From DATBRG01 sp036560445 (lineage in GTDB: Bacteria > Pseudomonadota > Gammaproteobacteria > Burkholderiales > Methylophilaceae), in NCBI GenBank assembly GCA_036560445.1, contig DATBRG010000031.1, positions 1-32,334 on the forward strand: a stretch of DNA of 32,334 nt. Direction: 5' to 3'. Below are positions 8,095-16,321 of this stretch, one piece after another (position 1 is the first letter of the stretch; the number at the start of each line of letters is the position of its first letter). The notes under the pieces were generated by a model. That model ran no database searches and was not told the origin of the DNA. It saw only the letters and a program-made list of their open reading frames with translations. The translations under genes and the position numbers were made by a program.

Positions 8095-8661
8095 TTAATT
8101 GCGCAAACGTTGCGCCACTGTTGCCACGCGCTCGCCTAGACGTTCAGCAGTCAACAGGTCACTCGGGATAGGGCCTTTGTCCGGGCCTTCATCCGCATTC
8201 GACTGCGCCATCGCACCGAGAAAACCACCCAGACGATTCAAATCATTGACCGAACCTTTGCTGTTGTTGTTCCCCGGCAGCAAGTCCAACCCGACCCAGA
8301 TCATGCCGTGCTGTGCGGCAAAGACTGCCAACTGGATCAGGGTGGAAAGCTTGTCGCCACTCTGGCTGGCAGAATTGGTAAAGCCGGCAGCCACCTTGTC
8401 TTTCCAGTTCTGTCCGAACCAGGCCTTGGATGAAGCATCCATGAATGCCTTGAATGGCGCCGATGCCGAGCCCATATAGGTTGGGCTACCAAAAATAATG
8501 GCATCGGCAGCATCCAGTTTTTCCCACTGCTGCTGAGCCTCTTCTGCAGTCAGCAATGAGACATCTGCCCCGGCAACTTTTGCAGCACCGCGCGCAACTG
8601 CTTTCGCCTGAACTTCGGTATGGCCGTAACCACTGTGGTACACAATAACAATATTCGACAT
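8095..8661 (-). CDS. Flavodoxin-fold NAD(P)H:quinone oxidoreductase (WrbA-like)
   Basis: A 188-residue flavoprotein. The N-terminal IVIVYHSGYGHTEVQAKAVA loop is the FMN phosphate-binding motif of WrbA and related NADPH-dependent FMN reductases. AIIFGSPTYMGSASAPFKAFMD is the second flavin loop, and AAGFTNSASQSGDKLSTL is the third. Such enzymes carry out two-electron quinone reduction and avoid semiquinone radicals. AAGGAG lies at good distance from the ATG, and 13 bases separate it from pirin, so the pair should be co-translated. It lacks the full WrbA tetramerisation insert as far as I can judge, so I give no gene symbol. Confidence 0.85.
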   Translation of the reverse strand: MSNIVIVYHSGYGHTEVQAKAVARGAAKVAGADVSLLTAEEAQQQWEKLDAADAIIFGSPTYMGSASAPFKAFMDASSKAWFGQNWKDKVAAGFTNSASQSGDKLSTLIQLAVFAAQHGMIWVGLDLLPGNNNSKGSVNDLNRLGGFLGAMAQSNADEGPDKGPIPSDLLTAERLGERVATVAQRLRN

Positions 8662-8674
8662 CTTTAAATCTCCT

Positions 8675-9397
8675 TTAGTGAGTGGTTGTCGCTAAATCTG
8701 ACGGTAAATCAAATAAAAGTATTTCCGCTTCTTCCAGCGCATACAGGCTAACTGCCTGCTGAGCATCGATCTTGGCAGCATCGCCCGCATCGAGCAATTC
8801 ATCATTCAGGCGCAGACTGCCACGTGCTACCTGAATATACAGGCTGCGATCTTTCTGCATAGGGTAATCCAGTGTCTTACCATCGCTGAGGATGCTGGCA
8901 TGCAGCTCTACATCTTGATTAATGGTAAGCGATCCATCACGGCCATCATGCGAGGCAATCAGGCACCAGCGATCGCGTTTTTCGGCAGCATCAAAATGCT
9001 TCTCTTCATAACCTGGCGTCAAATTGTCGCGCTCTGGCAAAAGCCAGATTTGCAGCAGATGCACAGCCTCGCTATTTGAAGCATTGACTTCGCTGTGGCG
9101 TACACCAGTACCCGCAGTCATGCGCTGCACATCGCCGGCCTTGATGACCGACCCGTTACCCATACTATCTTCATGGCGCACCGCACCTTTCAGCATGTAG
9201 GTGACAATCTCCATATCACGGTGTGGATGCATACCAAAGCCCTGGCCGGGCGCAACCACATCTTCGTTGATGACGCGTAGCACAGAGTAGCCCATATGCT
9301 CCGGATCATAATAATTTGCAAAAGAGAATGAGTGATAGCTATCAAGCCAACCATGATTGGCATGACCGCGTTCCTGTGATTTTCTAAGTTTGATCAT
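8675..9397 (-). CDS. yhaK: Pirin-family protein (YhaK-like)
   Basis: A 240-residue bicupin of the pirin family. RGHANHGWLDSYHSFSFANYYD opens the protein as in YhaK and YhhW. The metal-site motif PGQGFGMHPHRDMEIVTYMLKG supplies His residues, followed by HEDSMGNGSVIKAGDVQRMTAGTGVRHSE, where another His and Glu lie. Family members bind iron and some have quercetin 2,3-dioxygenase activity; YhaK of E. coli responds to redox stress. It is the first gene of the six-gene minus-strand operon and diverges from a YhaJ-like LysR gene, as I recall for yhaJ and yhaK of E. coli. AAAGGAG sits 6-7 bases upstream of the ATG. The exact substrate is unknown. Confidence 0.9.
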   Translation of the reverse strand: MIKLRKSQERGHANHGWLDSYHSFSFANYYDPEHMGYSVLRVINEDVVAPGQGFGMHPHRDMEIVTYMLKGAVRHEDSMGNGSVIKAGDVQRMTAGTGVRHSEVNASNSEAVHLLQIWLLPERDNLTPGYEEKHFDAAEKRDRWCLIASHDGRDGSLTINQDVELHASILSDGKTLDYPMQKDRSLYIQVARGSLRLNDELLDAGDAAKIDAQQAVSLYALEEAEILLFDLPSDLATTTH

Positions 9398-9414
9398 GCT
9401 AGCTCCTTTTATTT

Positions 9415-9431
9415 ATTCAGTAATACTGAAT
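9415..9431. promoter_or_regulatory. Candidate LysR operator (ATTCAG-N5-CTGAAT)
   Basis: ATTCAG and CTGAAT form a perfect 6-base dyad around TAATA. It contains the T-N11-A core expected for LysR-type regulators. It lies 18 bases before the pirin start, in the 105-base gap shared with the divergent LysR gene. A direct repeat TACTAATA occurs at 9443-9450 and 9463-9470, 20 bases apart, which could be a second part of the binding region. Assignment rests on symmetry and position. Confidence 0.5.
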
Positions 9432-9502
9432 GTGTGAAGCTATACTAATACTTAGCCATTCGTACTAATAGCAAATAATTTTGCATATATCATTCAAATA
9501 AT

Positions 9503-10405
9503 ATGAACATAAAACTTTCACTCGAATCACTCGAGGTACTTGACGCCATCGCGCGCAAGGGCAGCTTTGCCGCTGCTGCAGAATCCCTGTATCGCGTGCC
9601 CTCCGCCATCACCTACAGCATACGCCAGCTGGAAGATGATCTTGGCGTGAAACTGTTTGACCGTAGCGGCCATCGTGCTGAGCTCACTGAAGCAGGTGCC
9701 GAACTGCTACGCGAAGGCCGTAACCTGCTACGTGCTGCTGGTGAGCTGGAAGCACGGGTCAAGCGTGTGGCCACTGGCGTTGAGACCGAGCTTGGCATCG
9801 CTATCAGCGATTTATTCAGGATCGATGCTATCTTCAATATATTGCAGGAGTTCTACCAACAGGGATTTGGCACCCGTATCCGTATTATGCAAGAAGTCTA
9901 CGGTGGCAGCTGGGATGCGCTGGTAACAGGCCGTGCAGACATATCCATAGGCGCACCTGGTGATGGCCCATCTGGCGGAGGGTACTCCACCAAGCCGATA
10001 GGTACGCTGGAGTTCCAGTTTGCTGTGGCGCCATTCCATCCGCTGGCGAGTTTGGCAGAGCCCTTGCAGAATCAAGATATCCTCCAGTACTGTTCAATCT
10101 CAGCGGCAGATAGTTCGCGTAATCTGCCACCGCGCACGTCTGGCATACTGAGTGGGCAGGATGTGCTGACCGTACCAGATATGTATAGTAAATTGCAGGC
10201 CCAAATCGGGGGCCTCGGCGTAGGCTATCTACCGAAATACTTGGCAGAGAAGTATGCGGAAAATAATAAGCTGGTGATTAAACAAGTGGCTGAACCAAAA
10301 CCTGAGGCCGTCGCTTTCCTGGCATGGAATAGCAACGGCGGCAAAGCCCAGCAATGGCTAATCAAGCAATTTGAGAAACTAAAGCTGGAAGAACTGCTGA
10401 TGTAA
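9503..10405 (+). CDS. yhaJ: LysR-family transcriptional regulator (YhaJ-like)
   Basis: A 300-residue LysR-type regulator. The winged helix-turn-helix spans about residues 6-64. Its recognition region, GSFAAAAESLYRVPSAITYSIRQLEDDLGVKLFDRSGHR, closely follows the E. coli YhaJ sequence as I remember it. The rest is the periplasmic-binding-protein-like effector domain (LGIAISDLFRID, later ADISIGAPGD and LGVGYLPKYLAEKY). It is divergent from the pirin-led operon with a dyad operator between them, the standard layout for a LysR activator and its target. E. coli YhaJ is reported to respond to aromatic degradation products such as those of dinitrotoluene, which suits the nitroreductase and Old Yellow Enzyme in this operon. 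No strong ribosome binding site precedes the ATG. The effector here is inferred, not shown. Confidence 0.88.
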   Translation: MNIKLSLESLEVLDAIARKGSFAAAAESLYRVPSAITYSIRQLEDDLGVKLFDRSGHRAELTEAGAELLREGRNLLRAAGELEARVKRVATGVETELGIAISDLFRIDAIFNILQEFYQQGFGTRIRIMQEVYGGSWDALVTGRADISIGAPGDGPSGGGYSTKPIGTLEFQFAVAPFHPLASLAEPLQNQDILQYCSISAADSSRNLPPRTSGILSGQDVLTVPDMYSKLQAQIGGLGVGYLPKYLAEKYAENNKLVIKQVAEPKPEAVAFLAWNSNGGKAQQWLIKQFEKLKLEELLM

Positions 10406-10490
10406 TGCCAAAATCGGCGTGCACCTGAATACAATGGTATTTGCACATAAACTTAAACCGGAATATGTACTTAACAAGGCTTAACTCATT

Positions 10491-10976
10491 ATGCTAAAAG
10501 TCGATATCCCTGCCGAACTTCATTCCCTTAACCGCTTCGCTGTTCGTGCCATGGTTTGGCTCAATGGCTTTGCCCACATCATCATCGGGCTCGCATTGGC
10601 AATAGCGGTAGTCATGTTCACCTGGCTGTTCTTCCAGGATGTAAGAGAGGCCGCCTATGCGCACAACCTCGTGCATGGCTTCCTGCACGCCCTTGGCACT
10701 CTGATGCTGTTGTGGTCCATCTCCGCACTGATTACTGCCGAAATCCGCTATCTGCTTGGTAGCCAGCTTGAAGTCGAGGCATTTATCGAGGTCGCCATGA
10801 TCGTCGCCTTGCGTAAACTGATCGTGATGCCGGTGGAAGATGCATCCCCCTTACCCATGGATGTTGCCATCTGGGTTGGTGCCGCTTTGATGCTGGGCAT
10901 CATGTATGTACTGGTGCGCTGGTCGCAACGGCAAAGTACAGATCAGGAACTCGACCAGCGAATTACTAAAAAATAA
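10491..10976 (+). CDS. PsiE-like small membrane protein
   Basis: A 161-residue inner-membrane protein with about four hydrophobic segments: residues 25-48, 62-80 and 93-110, and near the C-terminus DVAIWVGAALMLGIMYVLV. The pattern SALITAEIRYLLGSQLEVEAFIEVAMIVALRKLIVM resembles the conserved core of the phosphate-starvation-inducible PsiE family. The molecular function of that family is not established. The gene heads a plus-strand run and ends 7 bases before the proposed start of the NAD(P)HX repair gene. Phosphate regulation cannot be confirmed; I did not find a convincing Pho box in the 85 bases upstream. Confidence 0.7.
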   Translation: MLKVDIPAELHSLNRFAVRAMVWLNGFAHIIIGLALAIAVVMFTWLFFQDVREAAYAHNLVHGFLHALGTLMLLWSISALITAEIRYLLGSQLEVEAFIEVAMIVALRKLIVMPVEDASPLPMDVAIWVGAALMLGIMYVLVRWSQRQSTDQELDQRITKK

Positions 10977-10983
10977 TCGCGTC

Positions 10984-12459
10984 GTGAAAAACCCCAGCAC
11001 TCCGCTTTACCTGTGCCAGCAAATTCGTACTATCGAAGAGTCGGCCGGCAGCAAAGACCTCATGCAAAGGGCTGGATTAGCTATCGCCGAGCTAGCCAAG
11101 GGTCTGCTGCCAGATAGTGAAGATAGCATCCTCATTGTCGCCGGGCCTGGCAACAATGGTGGCGATGCCTTGGTCGCCGCACGCCATCTCAAGCAAAGCT
11201 GGCATAAGGTTGTGGTGGTTATGGCAGGAGAAGCCAGCAAACTACCAGCAGATGCTGCCAAGGCCTGCAAGGATTGGTTAGCAGTTGGTGGTGTGCTGGA
11301 AAATAGCATCCCGCAAAATAGCCATTTCGGCCTGGTCATAGACGGCTTATTCGGCATCGGCCTGCAACGCCCGTTGCAAGGGCATTATGCAGAGCTTATC
11401 CAGCAAATCAACGCCCTGCCCTGCCCGGTATTGACAGTGGATATCCCTAGCGGATTATCTGCCGATACTGGCTGTGTGCTTGGTTGTGCGGTAGAAGCTA
11501 GCCACACCCTGACATTTCTCGGGCTTAAGCCCGGCCTTTACACGCTAGATGGCCCAGACCATGCGGGTGAAATCCATTACAGTGATTTAGGGGTGGATGG
11601 CTTAACACTCACAAAACCTGATGGCTGGTTACTGGAGCAGGAGATGTTCACTCCGGCTTTACCTGCTCGCAAGAAAAATTCCCACAAAGGGCTTTTCGGT
11701 AATGTGGCAGTTATCGGCGGTGAAGTAGGTATGACTGGCGCCATGTTGCTGGCCGCGCGTGCGGCACTGCTGATAGGCGGTGGCAGGGTTTATGGCGGTG
11801 TAATCTCAGAACATGGCAGTTTGCTCGACCCCATGCAGCCTGAGCTCATGCTACGCCGGGCAACGGCCCTCCATACGCAGATTACTGTCAATTGCGCCGT
11901 TATTGGTCCCGGCATGGGTCGTTCGCCTGCAGCAGCGCAAATTCTCGCAGACTGGATGGTCCAAACTGTAGCACTGGTGCTGGATGCCGATGCACTGCAA
12001 CTCATCGCCACGCATCAGGAACTCCGGGATATGCTAAGGCAGCGCCAGCATGAGACTGTCATCACCCCACACCCCGGTGAGGCTGCGAGCTTGCTGGGTT
12101 ACACTAGAGCAAAAGTACAGAGCGACAGGATAACTAATGCGCTGAAACTGGCGCAGGAACTACATGTCGTAGCAATACTGAAAGGTGCAGGCACTGTAAT
12201 TGCAGAGCCTGGCGGCGACTGGTTTATCAATACCACCGGCAACCCCGGTTTATCTGCTGCAGGCACTGGCGATGTGCTGGCTGGCATGATTGGCGGCCTG
12301 ATGGCGCAAGGACTTTCCGCCAGCGAGGCAGCAAAACTGGGAGTCTATCTGCATGGTGCCGCTGCAGATGAACTGGTCGCACAAGGCATAGGGCCAGTCG
12401 GCCTAACTGCATCGGAAGTGGCGTTAATGTCGCGCGAACTTATTAATCAATTGGTTTAG
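10984..12459 (+). CDS. nnr: Bifunctional NAD(P)H-hydrate epimerase / ADP-dependent dehydratase
   Basis: A fused metabolite-repair enzyme. The N-terminal YjeF_N epimerase domain shows IVAGPGNNGGDALVAARHL, FGLVIDGLFGIGL and VLTVDIPSGLSADTG. The C-terminal ribokinase-like dehydratase domain shows HKGLFGNVAVIGGEVGMTGAMLLAARAAL, AVIGPGMGRS, TPHPGEAASLLG and the nucleotide-binding NPGLSAAGTGDVLAGMIGG. Together they convert damaged NAD(P)HX epimers back to NAD(P)H. An ATG at 10906 would overlap psiE by 71 bases. I prefer GTG at 10984, seven bases after the psiE stop and just before the conserved KNPSTPLYLCQQIR start, though neither has a clear ribosome binding site. All catalytic motifs are intact. 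Confidence 0.93.
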   Translation: MKNPSTPLYLCQQIRTIEESAGSKDLMQRAGLAIAELAKGLLPDSEDSILIVAGPGNNGGDALVAARHLKQSWHKVVVVMAGEASKLPADAAKACKDWLAVGGVLENSIPQNSHFGLVIDGLFGIGLQRPLQGHYAELIQQINALPCPVLTVDIPSGLSADTGCVLGCAVEASHTLTFLGLKPGLYTLDGPDHAGEIHYSDLGVDGLTLTKPDGWLLEQEMFTPALPARKKNSHKGLFGNVAVIGGEVGMTGAMLLAARAALLIGGGRVYGGVISEHGSLLDPMQPELMLRRATALHTQITVNCAVIGPGMGRSPAAAQILADWMVQTVALVLDADALQLIATHQELRDMLRQRQHETVITPHPGEAASLLGYTRAKVQSDRITNALKLAQELHVVAILKGAGTVIAEPGGDWFINTTGNPGLSAAGTGDVLAGMIGGLMAQGLSASEAAKLGVYLHGAAADELVAQGIGPVGLTASEVALMSRELINQLV

Positions 12460-12490
12460 CTTAAGAAAACGAGAACGAAAAAGAACAATC

Positions 12491-13408
12491 ATGCAAAAGC
12501 ATCCACTCACTGAAAACATTATCCAAACCGCTGGCCAAGTCATCCTGGGTAAAGAGCAGCAGATACGCCTGGCACTGGCTTGCATATTGGCACGTGGCCA
12601 TCTGCTGATTGAAGATTTACCCGGCATGGGCAAAACTACCCTCGCCCACACAATGGCACAGGTGTTGGGGCTGGATTTTCGCCGTGTGCAGTTCACCAGT
12701 GACCTACTGCCTGCGGATATTCTAGGTATCTCAGTCTATGAGCGGAATGCAGCGGTTTTCAAGTTCCATCCTGGTCCGGTATTTACCAATGTGCTGCTGG
12801 CAGACGAGATCAACCGCGCTACACCTAAAACGCAAAGTGCATTGCTAGAAGTGATGGAAGAAGGCCAGGTCACGCTGGAAGGCGAAACACGCAAATTGCC
12901 GCAGCCTTTTTTTGTGATTGCCACACAGAACCCCAATCATCATATCGGCACATTCCCATTGCCAGAGTCACAACTCGACCGTTTCCTGATGCGTATCCAG
13001 CTTGGTTATCCTGATACCGACTCGGAGCGTAACTTATTAAAAAATACTGGCGGCCGTAATAGTTTTAGCCAGATACAGCCATGTATCGATGCCACTGGTT
13101 TGGCAGACTTGCAGCGCGCTGTGCATGACATCCATATTTCCGACGCATTGCTTGATTACCTGCAGGCATTACTGAGCTACACACGCAACTCCTCGCGTTA
13201 TACGGCTGGTTTATCACCACGTGCCGGATTGGCGCTGAAGCAAAGCGCGCAGGCCTGGGCAATGATGCAAGGTCGTGATTTTGCACTACCTGAAGATGTA
13301 CAAGCTGTACTGCCCGGAGTAGCCGGGCATCGCCTGCAAGCAGCCAGTGGTGTAGATAATATCGGCGATGTCGCAACGCATCTGTTGCAAGCAGTTGCCA
13401 TTCCCTGA
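12491..13408 (+). CDS. MoxR-family AAA+ ATPase
   Basis: A 305-residue AAA+ ATPase. The Walker A loop is DLPGMGKTTLAH at about residues 42-53, preceded by the MoxR-type GHLLIED strand. Walker B is VLLADEINRATPKTQSALLEVMEEGQVT. The sensor 1 region is FFVIATQNPNHHIGTFPLPESQLDRFLMRI, where the QLDRF arginine-finger region is typical. A C-terminal lid domain follows (SPRAGLALKQSAQAWAM). MoxR proteins act as chaperone-like remodelers and are regularly encoded next to DUF58 and transglutaminase-like membrane proteins, exactly as here. It starts 31 bases after nnr. The client is unknown; assembly or activation of a cell-envelope complex is the usual proposal. Confidence 0.93.
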   Translation: MQKHPLTENIIQTAGQVILGKEQQIRLALACILARGHLLIEDLPGMGKTTLAHTMAQVLGLDFRRVQFTSDLLPADILGISVYERNAAVFKFHPGPVFTNVLLADEINRATPKTQSALLEVMEEGQVTLEGETRKLPQPFFVIATQNPNHHIGTFPLPESQLDRFLMRIQLGYPDTDSERNLLKNTGGRNSFSQIQPCIDATGLADLQRAVHDIHISDALLDYLQALLSYTRNSSRYTAGLSPRAGLALKQSAQAWAMMQGRDFALPEDVQAVLPGVAGHRLQAASGVDNIGDVATHLLQAVAIP

Positions 13409-13415
13409 GCCCACT

Positions 13416-14369
13416 GTGGCTGCCGCCCTCAAAATCCCCGACTGGAAACAATGGCTGCGTACTGCACGCCCCGATAATGCGCCCGCAGTACTGAGCCGTC
13501 GGCACATCTACATACTGCCAACCCGTTACGGCTTGCTGTACGCGCTAGTTCTCATCGGCATGTTGGTGGGCTCCATTAACTACACCCTGAGCCTTGGTTT
13601 TGTCATGACCTTCCTGTTGGCTGGTGTTGGCAACATGGCTATGCTGCATGCCTGGCGCAACCTTGCCTATCTAACGGTTGCAAGCCGCCGTATCGACTCG
13701 GTATTTGCTGGCGAGGATGCGGTGTTCGAAATCGTGGTAACCGATACCAAACAGCGTGCGCGCTATGCCGTCGTCGCACACTTTGATGGACAACCCTCGG
13801 TTTATGCCGACATCCCTGCATCTGGCCAGGGCTTATTCAATCTGAGGCTGCCGGCAAGAAAACGTGGTTGGCTCAAGGCTGGGCGCATCACGTTCCATAC
13901 CGAGTTTCCGCTGGTGCTGTTCCATGTCTGGTCATATGTTCAACTTGACTGCCGCTGCCTGGTCTACCCGCACCCTGCCATGAATCATCTGCCTGTCCCC
14001 GCATCTGCCGATGAAGGTCGCTCGGGGAAGCTAGCTGCTACTAGCGGCGATGATGATTTTGCTGGGCATCGTACTTACCAGTTTGGCGATTCGCCGAGAA
14101 GAGTTGACTGGAAAGCCTCGTCACGCGAGCAAGGCATGTTTACCAAGCAATTCCAGGGGGAAGCACAAAATTCGCTGTGGCTGGATTGGTCATTGACTCC
14201 GGGGATTGATGCCGAACAACGCATCCGCCAGCTAACGCGCTGGATTGTTGATGCACACGCCAATCACCAGAGTTACGGCTTACGCCTGCCTGGGCAGGAA
14301 TTCTCCCCCAACACTGGCGAAGCGCATTACCGCCTATGCCTGCAAACGCTTGCTTTGATGGATGTGTAA
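13416..14369 (+). CDS. DUF58-domain membrane-anchored protein
   Basis: About 317 residues. Two hydrophobic helices lie near the N-terminus (YGLLYALVLIGMLVGSINYTLSL is interrupted only briefly before FVMTFLLAGVGNMAML). An extracytoplasmic or soluble portion follows with the DUF58 signature FAGHRTYQFGDSPRRVDWKASSREQGMFTKQF. DUF58 proteins partner MoxR ATPases and resemble von Willebrand-like scaffolds. The frame also has an ATG at 13368 that would overlap the moxR end by 41 bases. I chose GTG at 13416, seven bases after the moxR stop; neither start has a good ribosome binding site. The stop overlaps the next gene's ATG (TAATG), so the two are translationally coupled. Confidence 0.85.
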   Translation: MAAALKIPDWKQWLRTARPDNAPAVLSRRHIYILPTRYGLLYALVLIGMLVGSINYTLSLGFVMTFLLAGVGNMAMLHAWRNLAYLTVASRRIDSVFAGEDAVFEIVVTDTKQRARYAVVAHFDGQPSVYADIPASGQGLFNLRLPARKRGWLKAGRITFHTEFPLVLFHVWSYVQLDCRCLVYPHPAMNHLPVPASADEGRSGKLAATSGDDDFAGHRTYQFGDSPRRVDWKASSREQGMFTKQFQGEAQNSLWLDWSLTPGIDAEQRIRQLTRWIVDAHANHQSYGLRLPGQEFSPNTGEAHYRLCLQTLALMDV

Positions 14370-16321
14370 TGAATAGTCGCCCTACCATCTATGATTTGCG
14401 CTGGCTGCTACTATCGATGGGGCTGGTCACGGCTCTGCACGTATCGCATCTCTCAATCTGGGTATCGCTGCTGATTGGCGCTTTTGGTGCCTGGCGCCAT
14501 GTGATTGAGGCCCGGCAGTGGGAACTGCCCAGCAACTGGATCTTGCTGCCAATCACCATACTTGGTGCGCTTGGCGTCATGGTGACCTATCACGGCCTGT
14601 TCGGGCGCGACGCCAGTGTGGCACTACTGGCGTTGATGCTGGCGCTCAAGCTCATGGAAACGCGTGGCCTACGTGATTATATGCTACTGGTATTTGCCGG
14701 GTTCTTCCTTACCATTACGGCTTTCCTGTTTAACCAGTCTATTGTGGTAGGTGCGTTCATCATATTGCCGACTCTCGCGCTAGTTGCCACGCTGGTCGGT
14801 GTTAGCCATCCTAATGGCAGCCTGCACTGGCGCTTCCAGACCAAGTTAGCGGGCATGTTGCTGGCACAGGGCATTCCCGTGATGCTAGCCTTGTTTTTCC
14901 TGTTTCCGCGCGTTCCTGGTCCATTATGGGGGGTGCCGCAGGATGCTTACCGCGGCATGACTGGTCTTTCAGATCATATGGAGCCTGGCAATATCAGCCA
15001 GCTCACCCTTTCAGGAGCAATTGCCTTTCGTGTGCAATTCAATGGAGCGGTTCCTGCGAATGATCAGCTCTATTGGCGCGGCCCTGTGCTGTGGCATTTT
15101 GATGGACATGCATGGCGCACCAGTAGCCAGTTGCTACGCATTCCCAGGGAATCACTACACGTTAATGGGGCACCCACTCTCTACAGCGTGACCCTGGAAC
15201 CACACAACCGTAACTGGCTGCTGATGCTGGATATGCCAACCATTGTGCCAACCAACGCTTATCAGAGCCGTGATTTGCAAGTATTGTCGCGCGACCCGGT
15301 ACGTACCAGAATCCGTTACGAAGGCAGCTCAAATTTCAATTACACGCTCTCCGAAAACCTGAGTGACCGTGAACGTGAACTGGCATTACAGATCCCCGAT
15401 GGCGAGAACCCCAAAAGCATAGAACTATCCAAGCAATGGGCTCACCAGGCCAAGACTGCGGACGAGATTGTACAGAGCGCACTCAGCATGTTTCGCCAGC
15501 AAAATTTCGTCTATACATTATCGCCGCCACGCTTGGGCGAGAACCCCATCGATGACTTTATCTTCAACACCAAGCGTGGTTTTTGTGAGCACTATGCCAG
15601 CAGCTTCGTATACCTGATGCGCGCAGCTGGCGTGCCTGCACGCGTGGTCACAGGCTATCAGGGCGGCGAAGTAAACCCGGTAGGCAATTACCTGATCGTA
15701 CGCCAATCCGATGCGCATGCCTGGGCCGAAGTGTGGATACAGGGGCGCGGTTGGGTACGCGTCGACCCAACGGCTGCTGTATCCCCTTCTCGCATAGAAT
15801 CAGGTATTGAATCTGCGTTACCGCCATCAGACACAATGCCTCTGATGGCGCGCAAGGACTACCCATTCCTGCGCAAGCTCTACCTGAACTGGGATGCCTT
15901 GAACAATGGCTGGAACCAGTGGGTAATCGGTTATGACCAGAAACGCCAGATGGAGCTGCTATCGCGCCTCGCTGGCAGCCAATTATCCTGGCAGGACATG
16001 GCGATCGCGCTAATGGTCTCTGTGGCGTTTATCGGCCTGGTCATCAGTTATTTCCTGCTACGCGATAAACGTATCAAAATGGACCCATTGCAGCGCCTTT
16101 ACCTGGAGTTCTTGCGTAAACTGGAATCTGCTGGCTTAAAACGCCAAGCCAATGAAGGGCCGCAGGATTTTGGACAGCGGGCGATGCAAAGGCTACCGGC
16201 CAAAGCAGATACAATCTGGCAGATTATCGAGACATACTCAAATTTGCGCTATGGCCGTAATGGCAGCCTGGAAGCCATGGAAACATTTAAAAATCTGGTG
16301 AAAGCATTCAGGACTTCATGA
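14369..16321 (+). CDS. TgpA-like membrane transglutaminase (DUF3488 + transglutaminase core)
   Basis: A 650-residue membrane enzyme. The first 200 residues hold about six hydrophobic helices in the DUF3488 (TgpA N-terminal) pattern. A long periplasmic region then carries the transglutaminase-like cysteine site RGFCEHYASSFVYLMRAAGVPARVVTGYQGG. The catalytic His is in QSDAHAWAEVWIQGRGW and the Asp in VRVDPTAAVSP, so the Cys-His-Asp triad is complete. A single helix near residue 560 (MAIALMVSVAFIGLVISYFLL) returns the chain to a cytoplasmic C-terminal DUF4129-like tail. TgpA of Pseudomonas aeruginosa is essential for growth. The start at 14369 overlaps the DUF58 stop; a longer frame from 14336 would only add 11 codons inside that gene. 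The last codons overlap tadA. Confidence 0.92.
   Translation: MNSRPTIYDLRWLLLSMGLVTALHVSHLSIWVSLLIGAFGAWRHVIEARQWELPSNWILLPITILGALGVMVTYHGLFGRDASVALLALMLALKLMETRGLRDYMLLVFAGFFLTITAFLFNQSIVVGAFIILPTLALVATLVGVSHPNGSLHWRFQTKLAGMLLAQGIPVMLALFFLFPRVPGPLWGVPQDAYRGMTGLSDHMEPGNISQLTLSGAIAFRVQFNGAVPANDQLYWRGPVLWHFDGHAWRTSSQLLRIPRESLHVNGAPTLYSVTLEPHNRNWLLMLDMPTIVPTNAYQSRDLQVLSRDPVRTRIRYEGSSNFNYTLSENLSDRERELALQIPDGENPKSIELSKQWAHQAKTADEIVQSALSMFRQQNFVYTLSPPRLGENPIDDFIFNTKRGFCEHYASSFVYLMRAAGVPARVVTGYQGGEVNPVGNYLIVRQSDAHAWAEVWIQGRGWVRVDPTAAVSPSRIESGIESALPPSDTMPLMARKDYPFLRKLYLNWDALNNGWNQWVIGYDQKRQMELLSRLAGSQLSWQDMAIALMVSVAFIGLVISYFLLRDKRIKMDPLQRLYLEFLRKLESAGLKRQANEGPQDFGQRAMQRLPAKADTIWQIIETYSNLRYGRNGSLEAMETFKNLVKAFRTS

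Noticed and set aside
10906..10983. Upstream ATG for the NAD(P)HX repair enzyme
   Set aside because: It would overlap the PsiE-like gene by 71 bases and add 26 residues with no similarity to the family. The GTG at 10984 sits directly before the conserved start.
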